A DNA stretch of 64,000 nucleotides from Callaeas wilsoni. Lineage: Eukaryota > Chordata > Aves > Passeriformes > Callaeidae. A model generated the notes under the pieces. That model saw only the letters and a list, made by a program, of their open reading frames with translations. It was not told the DNA's origin and searched no databases. The translations under genes were made by a program, and so were the position numbers. Below, one piece after another: positions 26,383 to 41,297 of the stretch. The DNA lies in NCBI GenBank assembly GCA_013398955.1, contig VWPU01018628.1:62001-126000 (forward strand), read 5' to 3'. Position 1 is the stretch's first letter. Each line of letters begins with the position of its first letter.

Positions 26383-26460
26383 CTTACTTCAGCAAAGCCT
26401 AGAAGCTCCCTTTGTGTAGCAGCAGCAGTACACAGTACAGATGTTGTGGCCAGGCATTAA
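26383..26460 (-). other. ABCA1: ABCA1 exon 2, 5' untranslated part with a short uORF
   Basis: The 78 bases upstream of the start codon run back to an acceptor whose AG is at 26462-26461, preceded by a long pyrimidine tract (TTTTTCTTTTCTTTCACTAG). Human exon 2 also joins a noncoding leader to the first 66 coding bases, with a somewhat longer leader. An upstream ATG at 26457-26455 opens a 22-codon reading frame that stops with TGA at 26391-26389, six bases before the main start codon. The uORF start has a poor context (T at -3, C at +4). The acceptor position is inferred from sequence, not from a transcript. Confidence 0.85.
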
Positions 26461-29400
26461 CTAGTGAAAGAAAAGAAAAACAGGAAAAAAGTTGAAAGGG
26501 AGAAGTTCTGTTATTCGGAACAGAAAAGGCAACAAGACAGGGAAAGACGAGAGGCTGCACTTCGTGACCTTGCAGCCCCTCCATGGAACACCCCACTGCC
26601 TTCTTTCTTACCCTATGCACTCCAGCCAAGTCTCATGGGTCTTGGCAAGCTCAGATTTAGACTTACTGGTTGTTACCTCAGAGCTCCAAAGCACAAAAAG
26701 AGGTTTGCAATACAATTCTCTTATTTTCTGCCCCAGAAATTCCAAGAGCAAGGATAGTCCAGAATGAGAAAAAGTAACAGGCTTTGAAAAACAATTTAAA
26801 GACCCCTCCGAGTAAGACTGAACCATACAATTCAACCCTTTTCCTTAAAGCCTCTTTCCATATTTACTTTTATAATGGTGAAAAGCTGGCTGCAAAATTA
26901 GGAAAGCCTTTGTTTTGAAGTCCAGTCAACACCACTTGTAGGAGAAAGTGCTGTGCATTTAACAGGCAAGGGAGAAATTCCCATTCCCTTGAAGATAAGT
27001 GACCAAGAAGGACCCTACAGCTGTTAACATTTAGATGAAGTAAATGGAAAATTGTTGTTTAGTCAGTGTTCAGGTCTTGCAACCACCTGGCCTCCAACAC
27101 TGTTGTGAATCAGGTGCATTAAGTGTGTTTTGCCACAATATGAGAGTACAGAGGATAAAAAAATACATTAGTCTCTTTGGTGGTGATTAATAAGAGCAGA
27201 GTATAGGCTTGGTACACATAATCTTCCAGCAAGGCTCAATCTTTAAGCTCTAAGGTGAGCTTACACTACATCAATTAAATGTCATTAAACTTCTTCTCCA
27301 GAATTAATTCAGCATATCTTAATTTACTTCTGAGTTTTAAGGCCACCTCAAATTAAGAGCAGTTTAATCCTGAGTAAGCGTCTGCACAGGAACTTAGTTA
27401 ATCCACATTAAATTAATTCTGATTTATGTACCTGAATAGACTCTGTTGACAGAATCAGCATTAAGAGGATGACTCACAGTTGATTCAAACACACACCAAG
27501 AGAACCACTCGTCCAACACCTGTTAAACTGGGAACACACATGCTTTTGATTCTGGTGTCCCACATACCTGTACCGTAGCCCTGCAATTCAGAGTTGCATG
27601 TCTGATTGCAAACTGCATTGAAAAGATTCCCAAAAATCCATAAATGTGCTAGGAACATAAAACTTCCTCACAAAATGCTCTAACCAGTCCTACATTGGAG
27701 TAAGACTACATGAAAAATTCTGGATGTGAGCTTTGAGATGATGAACAATTGTGGTGTTTACGTCTCATTCAAAAGTAAATCACATTATTACAATGACTTG
27801 CAGATTAAAAACTTGTCTCTTAATAATGTAGGTCTGTGTTACAAAAAACATTTTCTTACATGACTAACAAAAATAAACCTATTACACTGAGTTCTGTAGA
27901 TGATTGCACTAGTATCACAACAGGACAACAGTGCTTCTTAATGCCAGTACAGAGAACCAAAGATCAGTAAAGGATGCCTACAAAACCTTACAAACTGAAC
28001 CTCATACCAGCACGCCGGCAGTAGAGCGTACAGTCAGCATGGGCTGGTTAAGTTCTGCCAGGTGCTGCTCTAACTCACTGACATGACCTCCACAGATGCT
28101 CCTTCACAGAGAGATGCCCAGCTCATCTGACAGGAGAGCCACCCTTCCCTGCCCAGTGTGTCCTGCTGTCTGGAACACTCTGACACTAACACATTGTGGA
28201 TGCATGCACATCTGGCTGGTAGACTGTGAATTCCCCCACATACTTAGAGCAAGGCACTTGACAGGCTATTGGCATATCCACAGCAGGGAAAAGCCTCCCC
28301 TTTGTGGGGAATCTCAGAGGACGAATCCTGGCTGATGACTGCACTCGTGCTCATGGACCCAAAGCACATTTCTGCTTACAGGCTTGGCTATGGGGGGTTC
28401 TTTGAAGCACTTCTTCTCCACATCAATATTACATATCTAAAGCTGCAATCAACCAAGCAACAAAACTAAGTAGAGACTATTGTTACCTCTTGTTTGTACT
28501 ACCTCCACTCTTAAGTTTCTGCATAGTATTTGGGTGATTTGGCAATGCTTTTACTCACTCTAAAAGAAATCTGGATTACTATTCACATAGTACACAGGCA
28601 CTTATTGACTACTAATGTGGTACAAAAATCTTTCAAAGACCACTAAGATAATTGCTCTTTTTCAAGCATTTTTCCACAAGGATACTGGTACTGGTCTGTG
28701 GGTCACAGACCTCCATTTGACTTTTTGTGCTGTCCATCATGCCACAAAACATAAGCTTTGCTGCCTCAGTCTAATCCTGCAGCCACTGCACAAGTTTGGC
28801 ATATAGAAGCAGAGGAGTGGAAGGGACTGTACAGCCTTCTACAATCACTGGTACAGGTGCTTTTTTATCTTTGGAAGGGTGTTCAAAGTACTCCATATTT
28901 CATGCTCAGGCCCCCAAAATGTTGAATCTCTGCAAAAAATCTAACTTCCAATGCTTTCCAGCAATTAAAGCTAAACACCAAAACCTGTAAGAATAAAGTG
29001 CCACAGGAAGAGTATAAAAGGTATCCCATGGAGAGTAAAAGAGACTTTTGGTGTTCTCATCAATGGAATTAGACCCTACTCCTACACCTTAATACCCTGC
29101 AGAGGCAAAACAGAAGTTCAACCAGTCTGTGGAACGAGTAAATCAAAGGGTAGCTGGTTTAATGCACATCAGTGAAAATTCAGACACCAATCCCTTGCAA
29201 TCATAGTCAGTTCACAGGATCCAGAACATGGAAATACTGCTTTATAGAGGTTGTAACATTCACATCATGTTAGCAAACTGTAGTGAGCTAAGGGCACATA
29301 TTTTATCATTTAACTCATTTGAGCTGACCAGCAGAAGGGTGCCCAGCCAGGAAGACCCAGCTGTGCCACCTGCTCGGACTTCAGCTACACTTTACTGGGA

Positions 29401-32400
29401 ACAAAGCAAATGACCTGGCCTGTTCTGCCCGGACAAAAGTTTCAAATGACACAAAAATACCGACTTTTAAGGACTGCCCAGAGGTAGGCATACCAGCGAA
29501 GTCCCTGTGTTCAAGTAGGGTGTGGAGCCTAACAGTGGACTAATTACCAAGAGCACAACACTCGAGCCCGAAGTGTGTCCAGTTCTTCCAGCCATGCTGG
29601 GTGACAGCTGTGATGACACTGTACGCCCCAGTCAGTATCTGTTGCAGACCAGGGAACAGGTTTGTTAGTAGTCACTCTGATTTCCATCCACAGAGGCTGA
29701 CATACTTGGTTCACTGCTGACCCAAGTTAACTGGGTTCAGTTGAATTACTAATCCACCAAAAAGCACTGAGTAAACTAGTATCAGAGGAAAATGGCTTAG
29801 CATCCTTCCAAGATGTTCTTCCAGCTCACAGTAGGCAAGAACTGTAAGCCAGAGATGCAGAAAAGTGATCAACCCAACACTTCCAGCTTGGTTAGAGCTG
29901 ATGTCCCGCTGTATCTTCACTTCAGACCAGTCGGATAAGTTCCACATAGCTGGGAAATACAACTTGCCATTTAGTACTGCAGAGCCAAAACTCTTGTTAG
30001 TTTCCAATGAAGGCTTTTATGTGTCACCTGTGTAAAATTTTGAGCCAACAGCAGGTATCAGTGATCACTCCTGACACTCACCCAGAACTCCCTGAAGCAG
30101 AAATACTGCTTTCTGTCTAGAGTAAGAAAAGCTGCAGGAATTCACCCCCATGGCATTAGTTTTCCTGTGATATAAAGTACCACAGTACAACACCCAACTG
30201 CACAATTAGAGCACAGATTCCATGCACTTGTCCCATGGTCTGCCTTTGCAGAAGACTCCCTGCACATGACATTTCGCCCTGCTGGAGAAATCCCGAACAG
30301 CCTCCCGACCCACAGGGCTGCAATTTCATCTCATTTGCTGCAATTCAGAAAATTACTCAAGAGAAAGTCAGGCTACAGGGCAACCTCTGAAAATGATGAC
30401 AATGGAACACATCCTTTGGCCAGCCCTTTCTTTCTAGCAGGGTGCTAGCCGCTATTTCAAAGTAGAATGGCTGTTGAAAAGTCCATTAGCTGGTATACCA
30501 ACAGTCCCCAGACCTTATCCCTCTTAAATAAACGTCTTCTTACAGCTGTAGATTTAGAGAGTAAAAAGCTCAAGTGGCAAAAAATCAGTTCCCCACCCCC
30601 ATGCCTGGTGTCTGTACTAAGTAAACACAAAATAGCCTTCAAAAGCAGCTTTCTGCAAACAATGCAGCTGTTTGCTTTCTTCGGGAGGCAAAAAACCCTT
30701 TCCCCTAGAGAAAAAAAAATTAAATCACTATTTCAAGAGAGAACAAAGTGAACTTACCAAATCTTATGAGACTGGGACATTTCAGGGTTCTGGCAAGACA
30801 CTACAGACAATTTAAACTAAGTCCTTGTCAGCAGAGCTAAAAAGCTTTCACCAGTTGATGGAAGGCTCAGTGGCCTCCATGAAATAAGCTAGCAGCCTCT
30901 GTCCTCTCAGTAAGATTTTCCTTATCACAGAAGCTACCACCACTGGCAACTCTCCACAGATCAAGTGGCCATGGAGAGTACCAATCTAACAGCTACATGC
31001 GATGCCCTTATGAGCTACAAGAGCCAGCACTTCCCTTTCTCACAAGCAGACATGATCTAGCACTTCATGCTTCCTCCCCCAGACAAAAAAAATTGCACTT
31101 CTGCTTAACTCCAGTAGATCTTGTCTACACAAGAATCAAGTCAAATGAGACTCATTTTGGAAGAAAAGAAGCAACTAAAGCATAAACACTGGATTTCTGC
31201 AGAAATACAGTCCTCTTCACAAACATTGATAAATGTCTTGACTTTTAATTTCTTTTAGGTAGTGTCAAGCTGCATTTTGTGAAGGAAACAGTATCATGAG
31301 CCACGTGAATTCTGCAAATCCCAGATCTAGAATCCCCCAGTGATCCTTATGCCATCAGTGTATGGATCTAAGGATTGTGCACATGAAGGCAGGACAGAAG
31401 GGCCTGACTCATGAACTGACATTCTGACCCACACACCAGAGGACTAGTGGCCTGGATAGACATTAGTGTAACAGAGGTGCAGATTAAGTCTAGAGCCCAG
31501 AACTAAATCCTCATCTCCCAAATCAAGGTCTAGTGCCTTGGCCACTTCTCTGCCAAACACCAGGACCTCCCTTCTTCCAGCACACTAGCTGTAACTAGAA
31601 GGAAAAAACAGTATTGATCCCAATTATGTTAAGATTAGGCTAGAAAAAGAGCAGCTGTGGGCAAATGCAAGCAAGTGTTGTCCTGCTGCTAGAGATCTAA
31701 CTGGACATAAAATCCCCAGCAGAAACAGGCAGGGCATAAAGAATTAAAAGTAATGTCCATTCCATGATCTAAAGTCACACTAAGCTTGCAAAACCCAAAG
31801 GAACAAATCTGACATTCCCATCTCTAAAACTTCCAACATTTACTGGAGCTCTAGGACAGAGGGGAAACTGCTACCTGAACAATGACAATTTTATACAAAT
31901 AACAGTACTGATCTTTTAAAGTAATCTTTTAACCCAGAGCCTGAACTAGGTTACAAAAAGGTGCCATAAAAAGCATTAGCAGCACAGAGTTCAAGCAACT
32001 CACCTAAGGCCACAAGCAAGCAAGAGCCAAGATTAGAATGAAACCATCAGATCGCACACGTCTGTCTCCTGGCTTAAGCACCACTGTAGTCTGTAGCAGT
32101 CACAACCAGTGCAGGATCAGCAGCGGAGGTGTGAGCTTTGGACCTACGGGCTCCTGCCTGGGACACAGGATCGTTATCAGTGGAGGCACACAGACACTAA
32201 AAGCTGGTCTTTCATAACCTCTCCACAGAGCACATTTCTCTCCCTTTTGCCAAATGAATACGGGACACAAAGTTTCCTATTCCATCTAAAGAGTCCTTCA
32301 GTGAGAAGTGCTTTCCTCTTCAAAATCACCCAGGTCACAAGGAGTATCGACTCCTTGTTCCTAGCAATGAGACTGGAGAGCTTCTGGGTCAGCAGGCAAG

Positions 32401-35400
32401 AACTTGATTAGGGTGACAAACAACAATATTTTAGTGTCAGTTCTTGGCAAGATCCTCTACTGGTTTACTTGCCACACTGACTACCTGGCCTTGGGTTAGG
32501 TTGTAAACAGATTCTGGTCTTGTTCTCCAGTGCTTACTAATACTGAAGGCAACTAGTACCTGGCTTTCAACATAGCCATCCAGTTTAACTATTTTTCTCT
32601 CCTTGAGGTGCATGTAAAATTTGGTAAAATCAGCATTTAAACGATAATGCCAAAATATCAGGAAGCTGATGAAACAGTCTCATGGAATGCCTCTAGCAAC
32701 CTGCCACCTCTGGTCAAAGACACACAGCCTCTCACTCATTCACAGGACCCTTAAGGCATCACGCACACAGCAACAAAACACCGAATAAATCGTTTCACAC
32801 TGTTATTTAAGGGGGCTCCAATCTCACAGAAGATTGGAGACAACCAATGAAAAAGGACTCCTTTCAGCACAGGCCAACAATAAAATACTTATTCACAACC
32901 TGCTCGAACTATGGAAACAACTAGTGACAGAATCCAGGCCCAACATTAGGTTCTACTTGCTGCACTAGGTACTTGACAGAGAAGTAAGCCTGGATCTTGC
33001 TCTGACACAACTCAGACTCAACATAATGTCACGTTAGGAGCAGAAATCTGGCTTCCCAACTCTTTAGGCAAAATGGCAAGGAGATTCTAAAGTTATTTAG
33101 CCTTGGCACGAGAACTGAGCAAATGGGTATTTCCTAAGTCAGTATATTATGTGCTCTGAATGCTCCACTATGAACAGATGAGAATTTTGAAAGACCTGGC
33201 CCAGAATTAATACCCTGAGCACTGACATTCCTGGCCCTACACTGTTCAGAGTATCTAACCTGCCTCTCCTGTCAAAGCCAAACTCGTAGGATGTATTTCT
33301 GAGACACTGGTGGACCTATCCTTACCAACCAGAAATAAACCACATGGGACCGTGCCTCACAGACAAAAGCACTAGCTCACAAACTGCTCTATAATAAAGA
33401 CTGGACTACATTTTTAAGAGTCCTCAGTGCCTCCTTATAACATTTACAGAGATGCACATATTCAAAAATGGCTGCTGCTCTACAACCTTCCCTCGTGACA
33501 CAACATGCCACATAATTTTGAAAAAAACCTGTCACAAGTCAGCAATACCTGCCTACCAGAATGACCACAACAACTGGTTCTCATTACTTCTAGCATGCTT
33601 AGAGGGCTCATTGATGAAAACAAGCACAACTCCAATGCAATGGAAGATGTTAAGTTTGCATGCACCGTAGCTGGACTGACCCAAAGGAATGCACACGGCA
33701 AGGGACTGTGGCATGCACTTAGGCAAGAGGATTGCTTAACTGTCAAGTATAATACACAAGATGAAATGCAGTCGTCTATTTTACAAAAAAAATAGCTTCC
33801 ACTAGAAGGTTTTGAAATACGTGAAGCATTTCAACTTTCAACATTATGCTGAGTATCCCCTACTTTCCCCATGGAAGAAAAAAAAAAGGCAAGTATCTAG
33901 TCCATTCTTTGGCAAAAACAAACACAAAATGTGATTTGCTTTATCACGGCCAATGTCCAAAAATCCATAGTCCATATTAGCAGATGATTTTTTTTTTTTG
34001 GCTCTCAAAGAATGGCTCTTTTCTAGTGGAATGTAGAAATAATAGAACATCCTGCTAAAATAATAATTGCAACATTTGAGCTCAATTTATGCCATTAAGC
34101 TTTGATCTCTGAGCAAGTATAGTATCGCCAGCACACGGTTTGCAAAAAGCTGAGCTACACAGCCCCAGTCACTTTTTCCAGCTTTTGACACATCCTGTGT
34201 AAGGACAATATATCTGCAACTAGGAAAAAGGGTAAAGAATTGCACATTGCAAAAGGTACCTTTCTGCTTGGCAGCAACCACAAAGGGGAGAAGGAAGACA
34301 CAGCCTCCCTAAGAAAGCAGCTTTTCCCAAAAGAAATCCACAGGCTGAGACAGTGTTAGGACTGAAACACTTTCAATCACCATCCCTTCCACAGGACATC
34401 CCAGTCACTGAATCATTTACACTAATCAGCCAGATACCTGGTTTTAAAAAGTGCAACACTGACAGGTGGGTGCTCCATGATGCTACTGCAGAGTCACTGA
34501 AGCATCACTGGCATATTTCTATCTTCTACTGAGCAAAGTTATGAAGCCTTGTAGCTTTGCAATCACATTCATAAGGACTTTTTTGGAAAGGAGTGACTTC
34601 TCCTACATCTTGCTTTTTTAACTTGCTGTTTATCTTGGGACAAGATGAAGACACCAATGGTGTCCAGTACAAGATTAAACTGCAGTTTGAGTGTATGCCC
34701 GCCCTGTAACATCAAAAGAAACTGTAGTGTTATTTTCCTCTCCATCTTTGCCATTTGGGAACATCATGCCATAAACCAGCATGTTTTCAGTAACAGAGCA
34801 GAACACAACAGGGCTTATACTGTAGAGAACATCACAGTGGTGCCTTTGAGATTCAGAGGCATAAAGAATAAGCTCTGTTAAGCTTGATATCTACACAACT
34901 GCACCGATATCTGTGGCACAGCTATAAGTAACAGCAAATGAAACAAAAATATCCCTGAAATATGCATCAGCCAAGAAAAAGCCTCTAGCACAATGAAAGG
35001 AAATTACATTGACGAAAGAAAGCCATAAATTGGCAAAGTCAGTACTTAGCTACCATTGTCAGCTAGAGCAGAGCTGGAGTCTGTAAAGCCTATAACAGAT
35101 AGGGCTACAACAAGACCTCGGCTCCCACATGGCTACCATCCAACTGGTGATACAGAAAATGGTAATCCACTAAAGTGATAAAGTACTTTATTTTATAAGT
35201 ATAAATAAATAAAGTACTTTATTTTATAAAGTTGCCCAAGTACTTTTGAAATCAGTGAGCGTCAGCTATGAAGAAGAATGAATTTCTGATCCATCTTGGC
35301 AACCCACACAGACTTCGATAACCACTTATCTCTAAAGTTATTCATAGAAGACTATGAAAATAGCTGGCACACACGATAAGGCAGCCCGCACACCTGCTGA

Positions 35401-38400
35401 GTCAGGTGTGGCACAAGGCAGTTAGCTTGGAGCACTGCCAGAAAGCGTGTGCCTATCTTCCCATTTTACCTGATCCACAGAGCAAACAGTTGATACTCAC
35501 ACTTTCTATTGTTCAGCTCCAGCTGTACCCTCGCCACTGAAGCTTCAATCCTTAGAGTGAGCATGGCAGTTAAAGCCATGCAAAGCAGGCTAATGTATGC
35601 CTAATTCAACGTCATGCACAGACATATCCAGGAAAGAAGGATGACAGAATTTGTTTAAGTCCTAAGCTACATCTCGCAATGAAGAAGTATTTTCAGAACA
35701 GAGCTCCATTAGTTTGCTCCTCAAGCTTCAAGGGACTAAGCACAGAGCTGAAGAGCTGTTGTCAACTAAATTTCCACCAAATGACTCCAAACAGAAGGCA
35801 AGTGCAAAAGTAGAATGAAGTGGGAAAAGCTGTAAGCTTACAAGAGAGCAAGGTGAGCAAAAAGAAATTTTGCAAGTTTTTATGGATATAGGATCCAAAA
35901 CATACTTTTTCACATTGATATATTCTTAGAATATTCTTAGTGGTGTTGAGAAAGTTCCACTGGAGCCAAAGCACACTGCAACAGACAACTCCATTTTGCA
36001 ATTATGTCTGGTTTTATATATGAACATAATTGGGAGGATAGATGTAGATATGTGAATATTAAGAGTATGTCACAAGAAGAAGGAATGCAGCTCTGGGAGA
36101 CGTGGCTGGCAATGAGGAGAATAAAAAAATTACCTGGGAAAAATAAAATCTGTATAAATCTGAAAACAGATGGTGGACAGGTGATTGCATTAGTTTGCTA
36201 AAAGAAAGAAGCGAGTCCAGATCGCTCCAGACACAGCAGAAAAACTCTTATTGTTTACTGTGGCATGAATATTTAAATATAGGTTTGAGAGAGATGGGAA
36301 ACAAAGCAGTAAGAACTGCTACTCTGATTTAATAGGGTAAAGCATAATTAAAACATCTAAAATACCTTAAAACAAATAAATTCAATAAAAATCACTTTTC
36401 CCATTATTGGCAGAATAAAAATACAAATACAGGATCCATTCATTCAGTTTATTAAATAAGAACACTGCATTCAGAGGAAGAGTAGATTTTGAACTTTGTC
36501 TCCTATACTAGTATCAGAAAAAAATATCCATGGATCTGCACTCAGAAAAGCTCAGTGCTGCTTTATTGTTTGGATGAGGAGAGTTCTGGGGTTTTTTAAA
36601 ACCATTCAGATTTGGTCCTAACTGTTTTTATTGGCAGTCATAGCCAAACTCTTTTTGCAGGAGCATAATTAAAGTATTATTAATTATAATTAAACGGAAA
36701 GAGAAAAAAAGCCACCACTAGATCCTCAAAATATCAATACATTCCTCATAAATACAGCTCTCAAAGAACATTTATGATAACTTGCTTGTTTCTTTTTAAG
36801 GCACAAAAATTCACCTGTAACAACAGGAGTATCTCTAAAAACATTGGACTTAAATCCAGGTTCCTGGCACTAGCAACACAGCCTCAAGTATATTAAAACA
36901 GATGTGTTACCTGCTCCATGTGAGAAAAAACACACTTTGACTTCTGCCATAAAGAGTATAAACTTTGGTCATGCCATTAATAGAACAATGGTGAAAGCAG
37001 GTAAGAGGAAACAGTCAAGTTGCCACAAGAACGGCAGAGGTCCTGGTCCCTAACCTTGCTCTTGTCACCTACATCCCCAAAACGGCTGCTCCGAGACCTT
37101 CCACATGGCTCAATTTTGACCTTTACTAAGCTAACAAGTACTATGCTAACGAATATTAGCTGCATGGCTTGCTTGCTCCCAGGATCAACCACTCATTTGG
37201 AAACAGGCTAGTAAAACTGCAAGTTGTTTCAGAGAGTCAAGCAAGTAGAATGCTAACAGGTTTTGGCCACCTCTGTCTTCCACACAATCCTGCCTGCTAT
37301 TCGCTAATAAGGAAACCAGATCCCCAGAATGATCTCTGAACTGTGTGGTGAAAGGCTCTGACTTTGTTCTTTCACAGAGAATAACCTTGCTTTCTAGTCC
37401 AAGCCAGAACCGTCATAGAAAGGCTCTTTGCTCTCCTTTTTCCATCCAACTCCAACTGTTCTTTAACAAAGTCAGCATAACGCAAATCAATCTCATTGCA
37501 TTAGACAGGGCTCAGCTAAGCAACATTCCTCTAGGAAAAAAAAAAAACAGAAGAGGAAGAAGGTCAGCTTGTATGCGGATACTTATGCCATTCAAACTGA
37601 CATGCATTTTTATGACCTATGATCAAGATTTTTTGCTAATAACCCAACAAATAAAGATCTGAATGCTCCCATTTTTCCTACAGTGTTAGCCTGTTGTGTC
37701 AGGAAAGCTGCATCAACAGTTTTCCATCCTACTCTGTCTCTCTCTTGGTCCTTAAAGCAGGCAAAAATACTTTTTCTTCTCATCAAAAATGCTAAAAAAG
37801 ACAGGATTAGCTTTGCTGCCACATATTTTAAAGAAAGGCAACAGGGTACTTCAGGTACTCCATTCAGTAGTGCTAGTCATGGTATTTCTTCTGAATTATC
37901 TGTATTCCTTTTGTTAAACGTTAAAAGACATTTTAACTTCTGGGTTTTTTGTGGTGATCATCTTTTAAACACTATAAGCAGAGTCCTACCATGGTATTTT
38001 TTATCTATACTCTTAGTATCAGTAACTGCAGACGTGCATGCTCATCAACTACACAAAAAAAAAGTTTCAAGCATTCAGAATTCAAATCCTTAGCTGGCAT
38101 AAATATGAAATAATCTTAGAGAGCATGAATTTCTGACATGCCAGACCTGAAGAAAGTGGGCAGAGTCCCTAACACACTCAGATGATCAAGGAAAACATCT
38201 TATGTATAAAATGTGTTTTACTAAACATAGTAAACCCTGGCTATAGCTCCTCTCACAGGAGTCATCAAGAATAACCAGCCTAAGAGAAACATGATGATGT
38301 TTGGTCAGCCATGGCCTCTGGACTTATTTCAGAATTTGGTGTGTTGCCCAGCCTAGAAAACCTACATAAACACTGAGGGTGCCTGCTTCAAGGTTACTCA

Positions 38401-41297
38401 AACAAAGCGGTAGTTTTGGTCCCTCTCTGCTCCCTTCTGTCATCATCTTTGTGCTGCCACCAGTGCTCACAAAGCCATGAGAAGACTCTGAACACAGGAT
38501 GCTGGGGTGAACAAAAAAAAAACCCCACCAAGCAAAAAGAAGAGCGTTTTTGGTCAATCACTCATCCTTGGTTGGTGAACTCCAGTGCCTCCACAAAGGA
38601 TGAAACAGAGAGAGAAAAGAACAGGCAGACCAGGGGAAATGAAGCAGGTCCATTACTAGCTCACTAGCAACCTTCAATTACTCTGGATTAAAGTTCTGGA
38701 GAAACCACACCCTAGGAAATACTGTGCCTGCATGGTGCAATGCACATAATAAACACTAGCAGAGCTGATCATATTTGGCCACAGATGGATGAGTTCAGTT
38801 CTAATCCTCCTTTTGCTCTGTCTTTGTGAGTCTAACTCTGCCAGGTGAACTCACTGGTGAAAGAACAGGCTTGCAGAGATGAAGGCAAGGGAAGACTTGC
38901 TTTCTGAAATGTGTGTGTTACACTTGATTAACAGGTGAGAATGCTTCAACCCAGAATCCGCACAGAAGATCTGCTGTCGCTTTGTTTAAATCACTAAGGC
39001 TTATTCCTGAACCACAGAAGACTACTTTACCCTTGTGTAGAGAGGGAGAAGTTCAGTCTAGGGAGCACTAGAGAAAATGCCGCTCCTGGAACAAAGGCCA
39101 AAGAAAGCTTACTGACCTTTTTTTAAGTTAAATGCATTTCATCTTCAGTAGTTCAACACTTGACCAGGAGCCACTCTTTATATACACAGTGATGGTACAT
39201 ACCAAATTCTGGTGCCAGATCAAGCCTCTGATCACACCAATACAGCACTGAGTGATGTTTGGGTCTGAAAAAAATTTAGCATTACAAAAAGGGTTTGCTA
39301 GCAGCTGCGTGTGGCACACTGATTTATAAATGTGCCTCAGCCTGACTGCATGAAGAAACCATTAAGAAACTTTCAACATACCTGCTTGCACTACTATGCA
39401 GCTCTACTCAGAGGATATTTGGAACTAATATCCAAAAGATTATCATGACTCCTGGAAACACTACAACCTTACTTACAGCTGCACCCAAGGTGTTTACATC
39501 ACATAACTATCATACGGCTACATGTCCTTCAGGAACAACTTATTGGGAGAAAGTTACGTGAATAGTTTTGTGCTAGCTGCTGGATTATTACACTCTAATG
39601 CCAAATTACAGCAAATTGTGATCTCTTGCAGTCCAGAGACTAGCTGGTAACCCCCTCAGAATATCTACAATGAGCATAAAAAAAGGTGATTTTATTATTT
39701 AATGCTAAGCATTCTCAACAGGTTTAACTTAAATTCTACCATGCAACACTTGTGTTCCATGCTACCAAACTTATATTCCCATCTTTTTTGTTAAGGGTTG
39801 ACTTCTAATTTTTACCATAATCAGTCTGACCAAATTATGATTACAAGAAACAAACTGCTCATGTCACGAGTAAAGGCATCAAACTCCTGCCCATATCATA
39901 TATAGACTGTATCACACAACTCAATTTTACATAAATTAAAATTCAAATTTGCGCAATGACGACCCACCAACACCAGTTTTATCTGCTACATCAGTAAAAC
40001 ACTGCAGAGTCCCAAGTACTGTCCCGTTAGCTCAATATCCTACTGGGTCATTACAGAATCATGCACTGATTTGAGTGACAGGGAAGTGTCAGCATACGTT
40101 GCCATTCCCACTTGTTAGGGAGTCAAGCTGTGCCACAAGCACCAAGCAAAAAAAGTATTTGCCCTGAATGTTTAGTACCGTGACCCCCTTTCCAAACTGA
40201 GCAAGACTGCTCCATTACAATAGCCTTTCGACAGCAGGCTTGACCATCTGTTGTTAATGGAACATCCCCAAGACATGGCTGTTCTCTGCAGTACAAGGAC
40301 CAACTCAATTTCAAAGGTGAAAACAAATTTTAATGCATTAATCCATAGCAGTAATTTTCAAAAAGGTTCAACTCATTTTAGGCTTTAATTTAGAAGATGT
40401 TTACACCTATCTGGCTTCAGTGAGGTCTATTCCAACACACTTGAAATCAACTTCGATCCTTTAAGTATGTTTTTGTATAGACTTTAAAATCTCCCAGACC
40501 AACAGCTTGGGGGAAAGGGGGAACTTTCGGTTAAAACTAGGAAAAGTAGGGTTTAATAAGAACTTTTCATTTAGAATCACAGTATCTTTCCAGGCATGTT
40601 TTACGCATCTGAGCTGCTGTGCAGCTCGTCTTTTGTAACAACAGCCTGATGATAGGTTGCAGTGTAGCACTCCAGACTTCACAACAGTCTGGCACGCAGC
40701 AGCACGATTTGTTGCATGCAACTGAGCCTCCTGCCCATCACAAAGGCAGCCACATCGATTTTTTATTTTTACACTCCCCCCCATCCCAAGGCCCTTCCTT
40801 TATCCCACCCCCGCGACTTTACAGGATTCATGTAGGAGTGAAGGGGTTGAAAGCCCTTCCGTTATCTTCTAGCACCCACCGGGGCTGGGAGAGGCAGCGG
40901 TAAGGTGAGCCACCCTCCGTGAGCGCTGCCAAGTCAGAGTCGCCTCGCTCAGGATAAGCTAAAATAAAATAACTATTTTTTAAAATATAAGCACACACAA
41001 CCACGCCCCTCGCACACACACAAACATTATTAGCCCCTTTCCGATGCCCCGCTACGCCGTAAACCATCCTCCAAGCTGCGCTGCCGACAGGCTGGGCATA
41101 GAGAGTGGCACCACGTCGGAAGCCAAAAACCCCGAAACAATAAGAAAACAAACAAAACCCCTAAACAATAACAGAACACCACCCCACCACCACTCATTTG
41201 CGTTTTCCCTCTCGCTTTGTGCCGCCTGTTCCAGGCGGAGCGGGGACAAGTGGGAAGCCTCCCCGACAGCTGCCCGCGATGCGTTCCCCCAGCCCAC
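26461..41297 (-). other. ABCA1: ABCA1 intron 1 (if exon 1 lies in the 41-kb CpG island)
   Basis: About 14.8 kb of AT-rich sequence upstream of exon 2, ending at the exon 2 acceptor. The right boundary assumes the 41-kb island supplies exon 1; if the 63-kb island does, the intron is about 36 kb. Human intron 1 is also the large 5' intron of the gene. No coding exon, LINE or SINE was recognised here. A 136-codon open frame at 37683-38093 (+) has no recognisable homology. A 21-bp direct repeat lies at 35178-35229. Confidence 0.65.
35178..35229. repeat. Perfect 21-bp direct repeat with short AT spacer
   Basis: ATAAAGTACTTTATTTTATAA occurs at 35178-35198 and again at 35209-35229, separated by 10 bases rich in AAAT. 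The centre AAAGTACTTT is itself palindromic. Confidence 0.9.

Noticed and set aside
37683..38093. 136-codon plus-strand frame, the longest outside the CpG islands and the LTR
   Set aside because: AT-rich, no recognisable domain and no obvious flanking promoter or splice structure. Probably chance.
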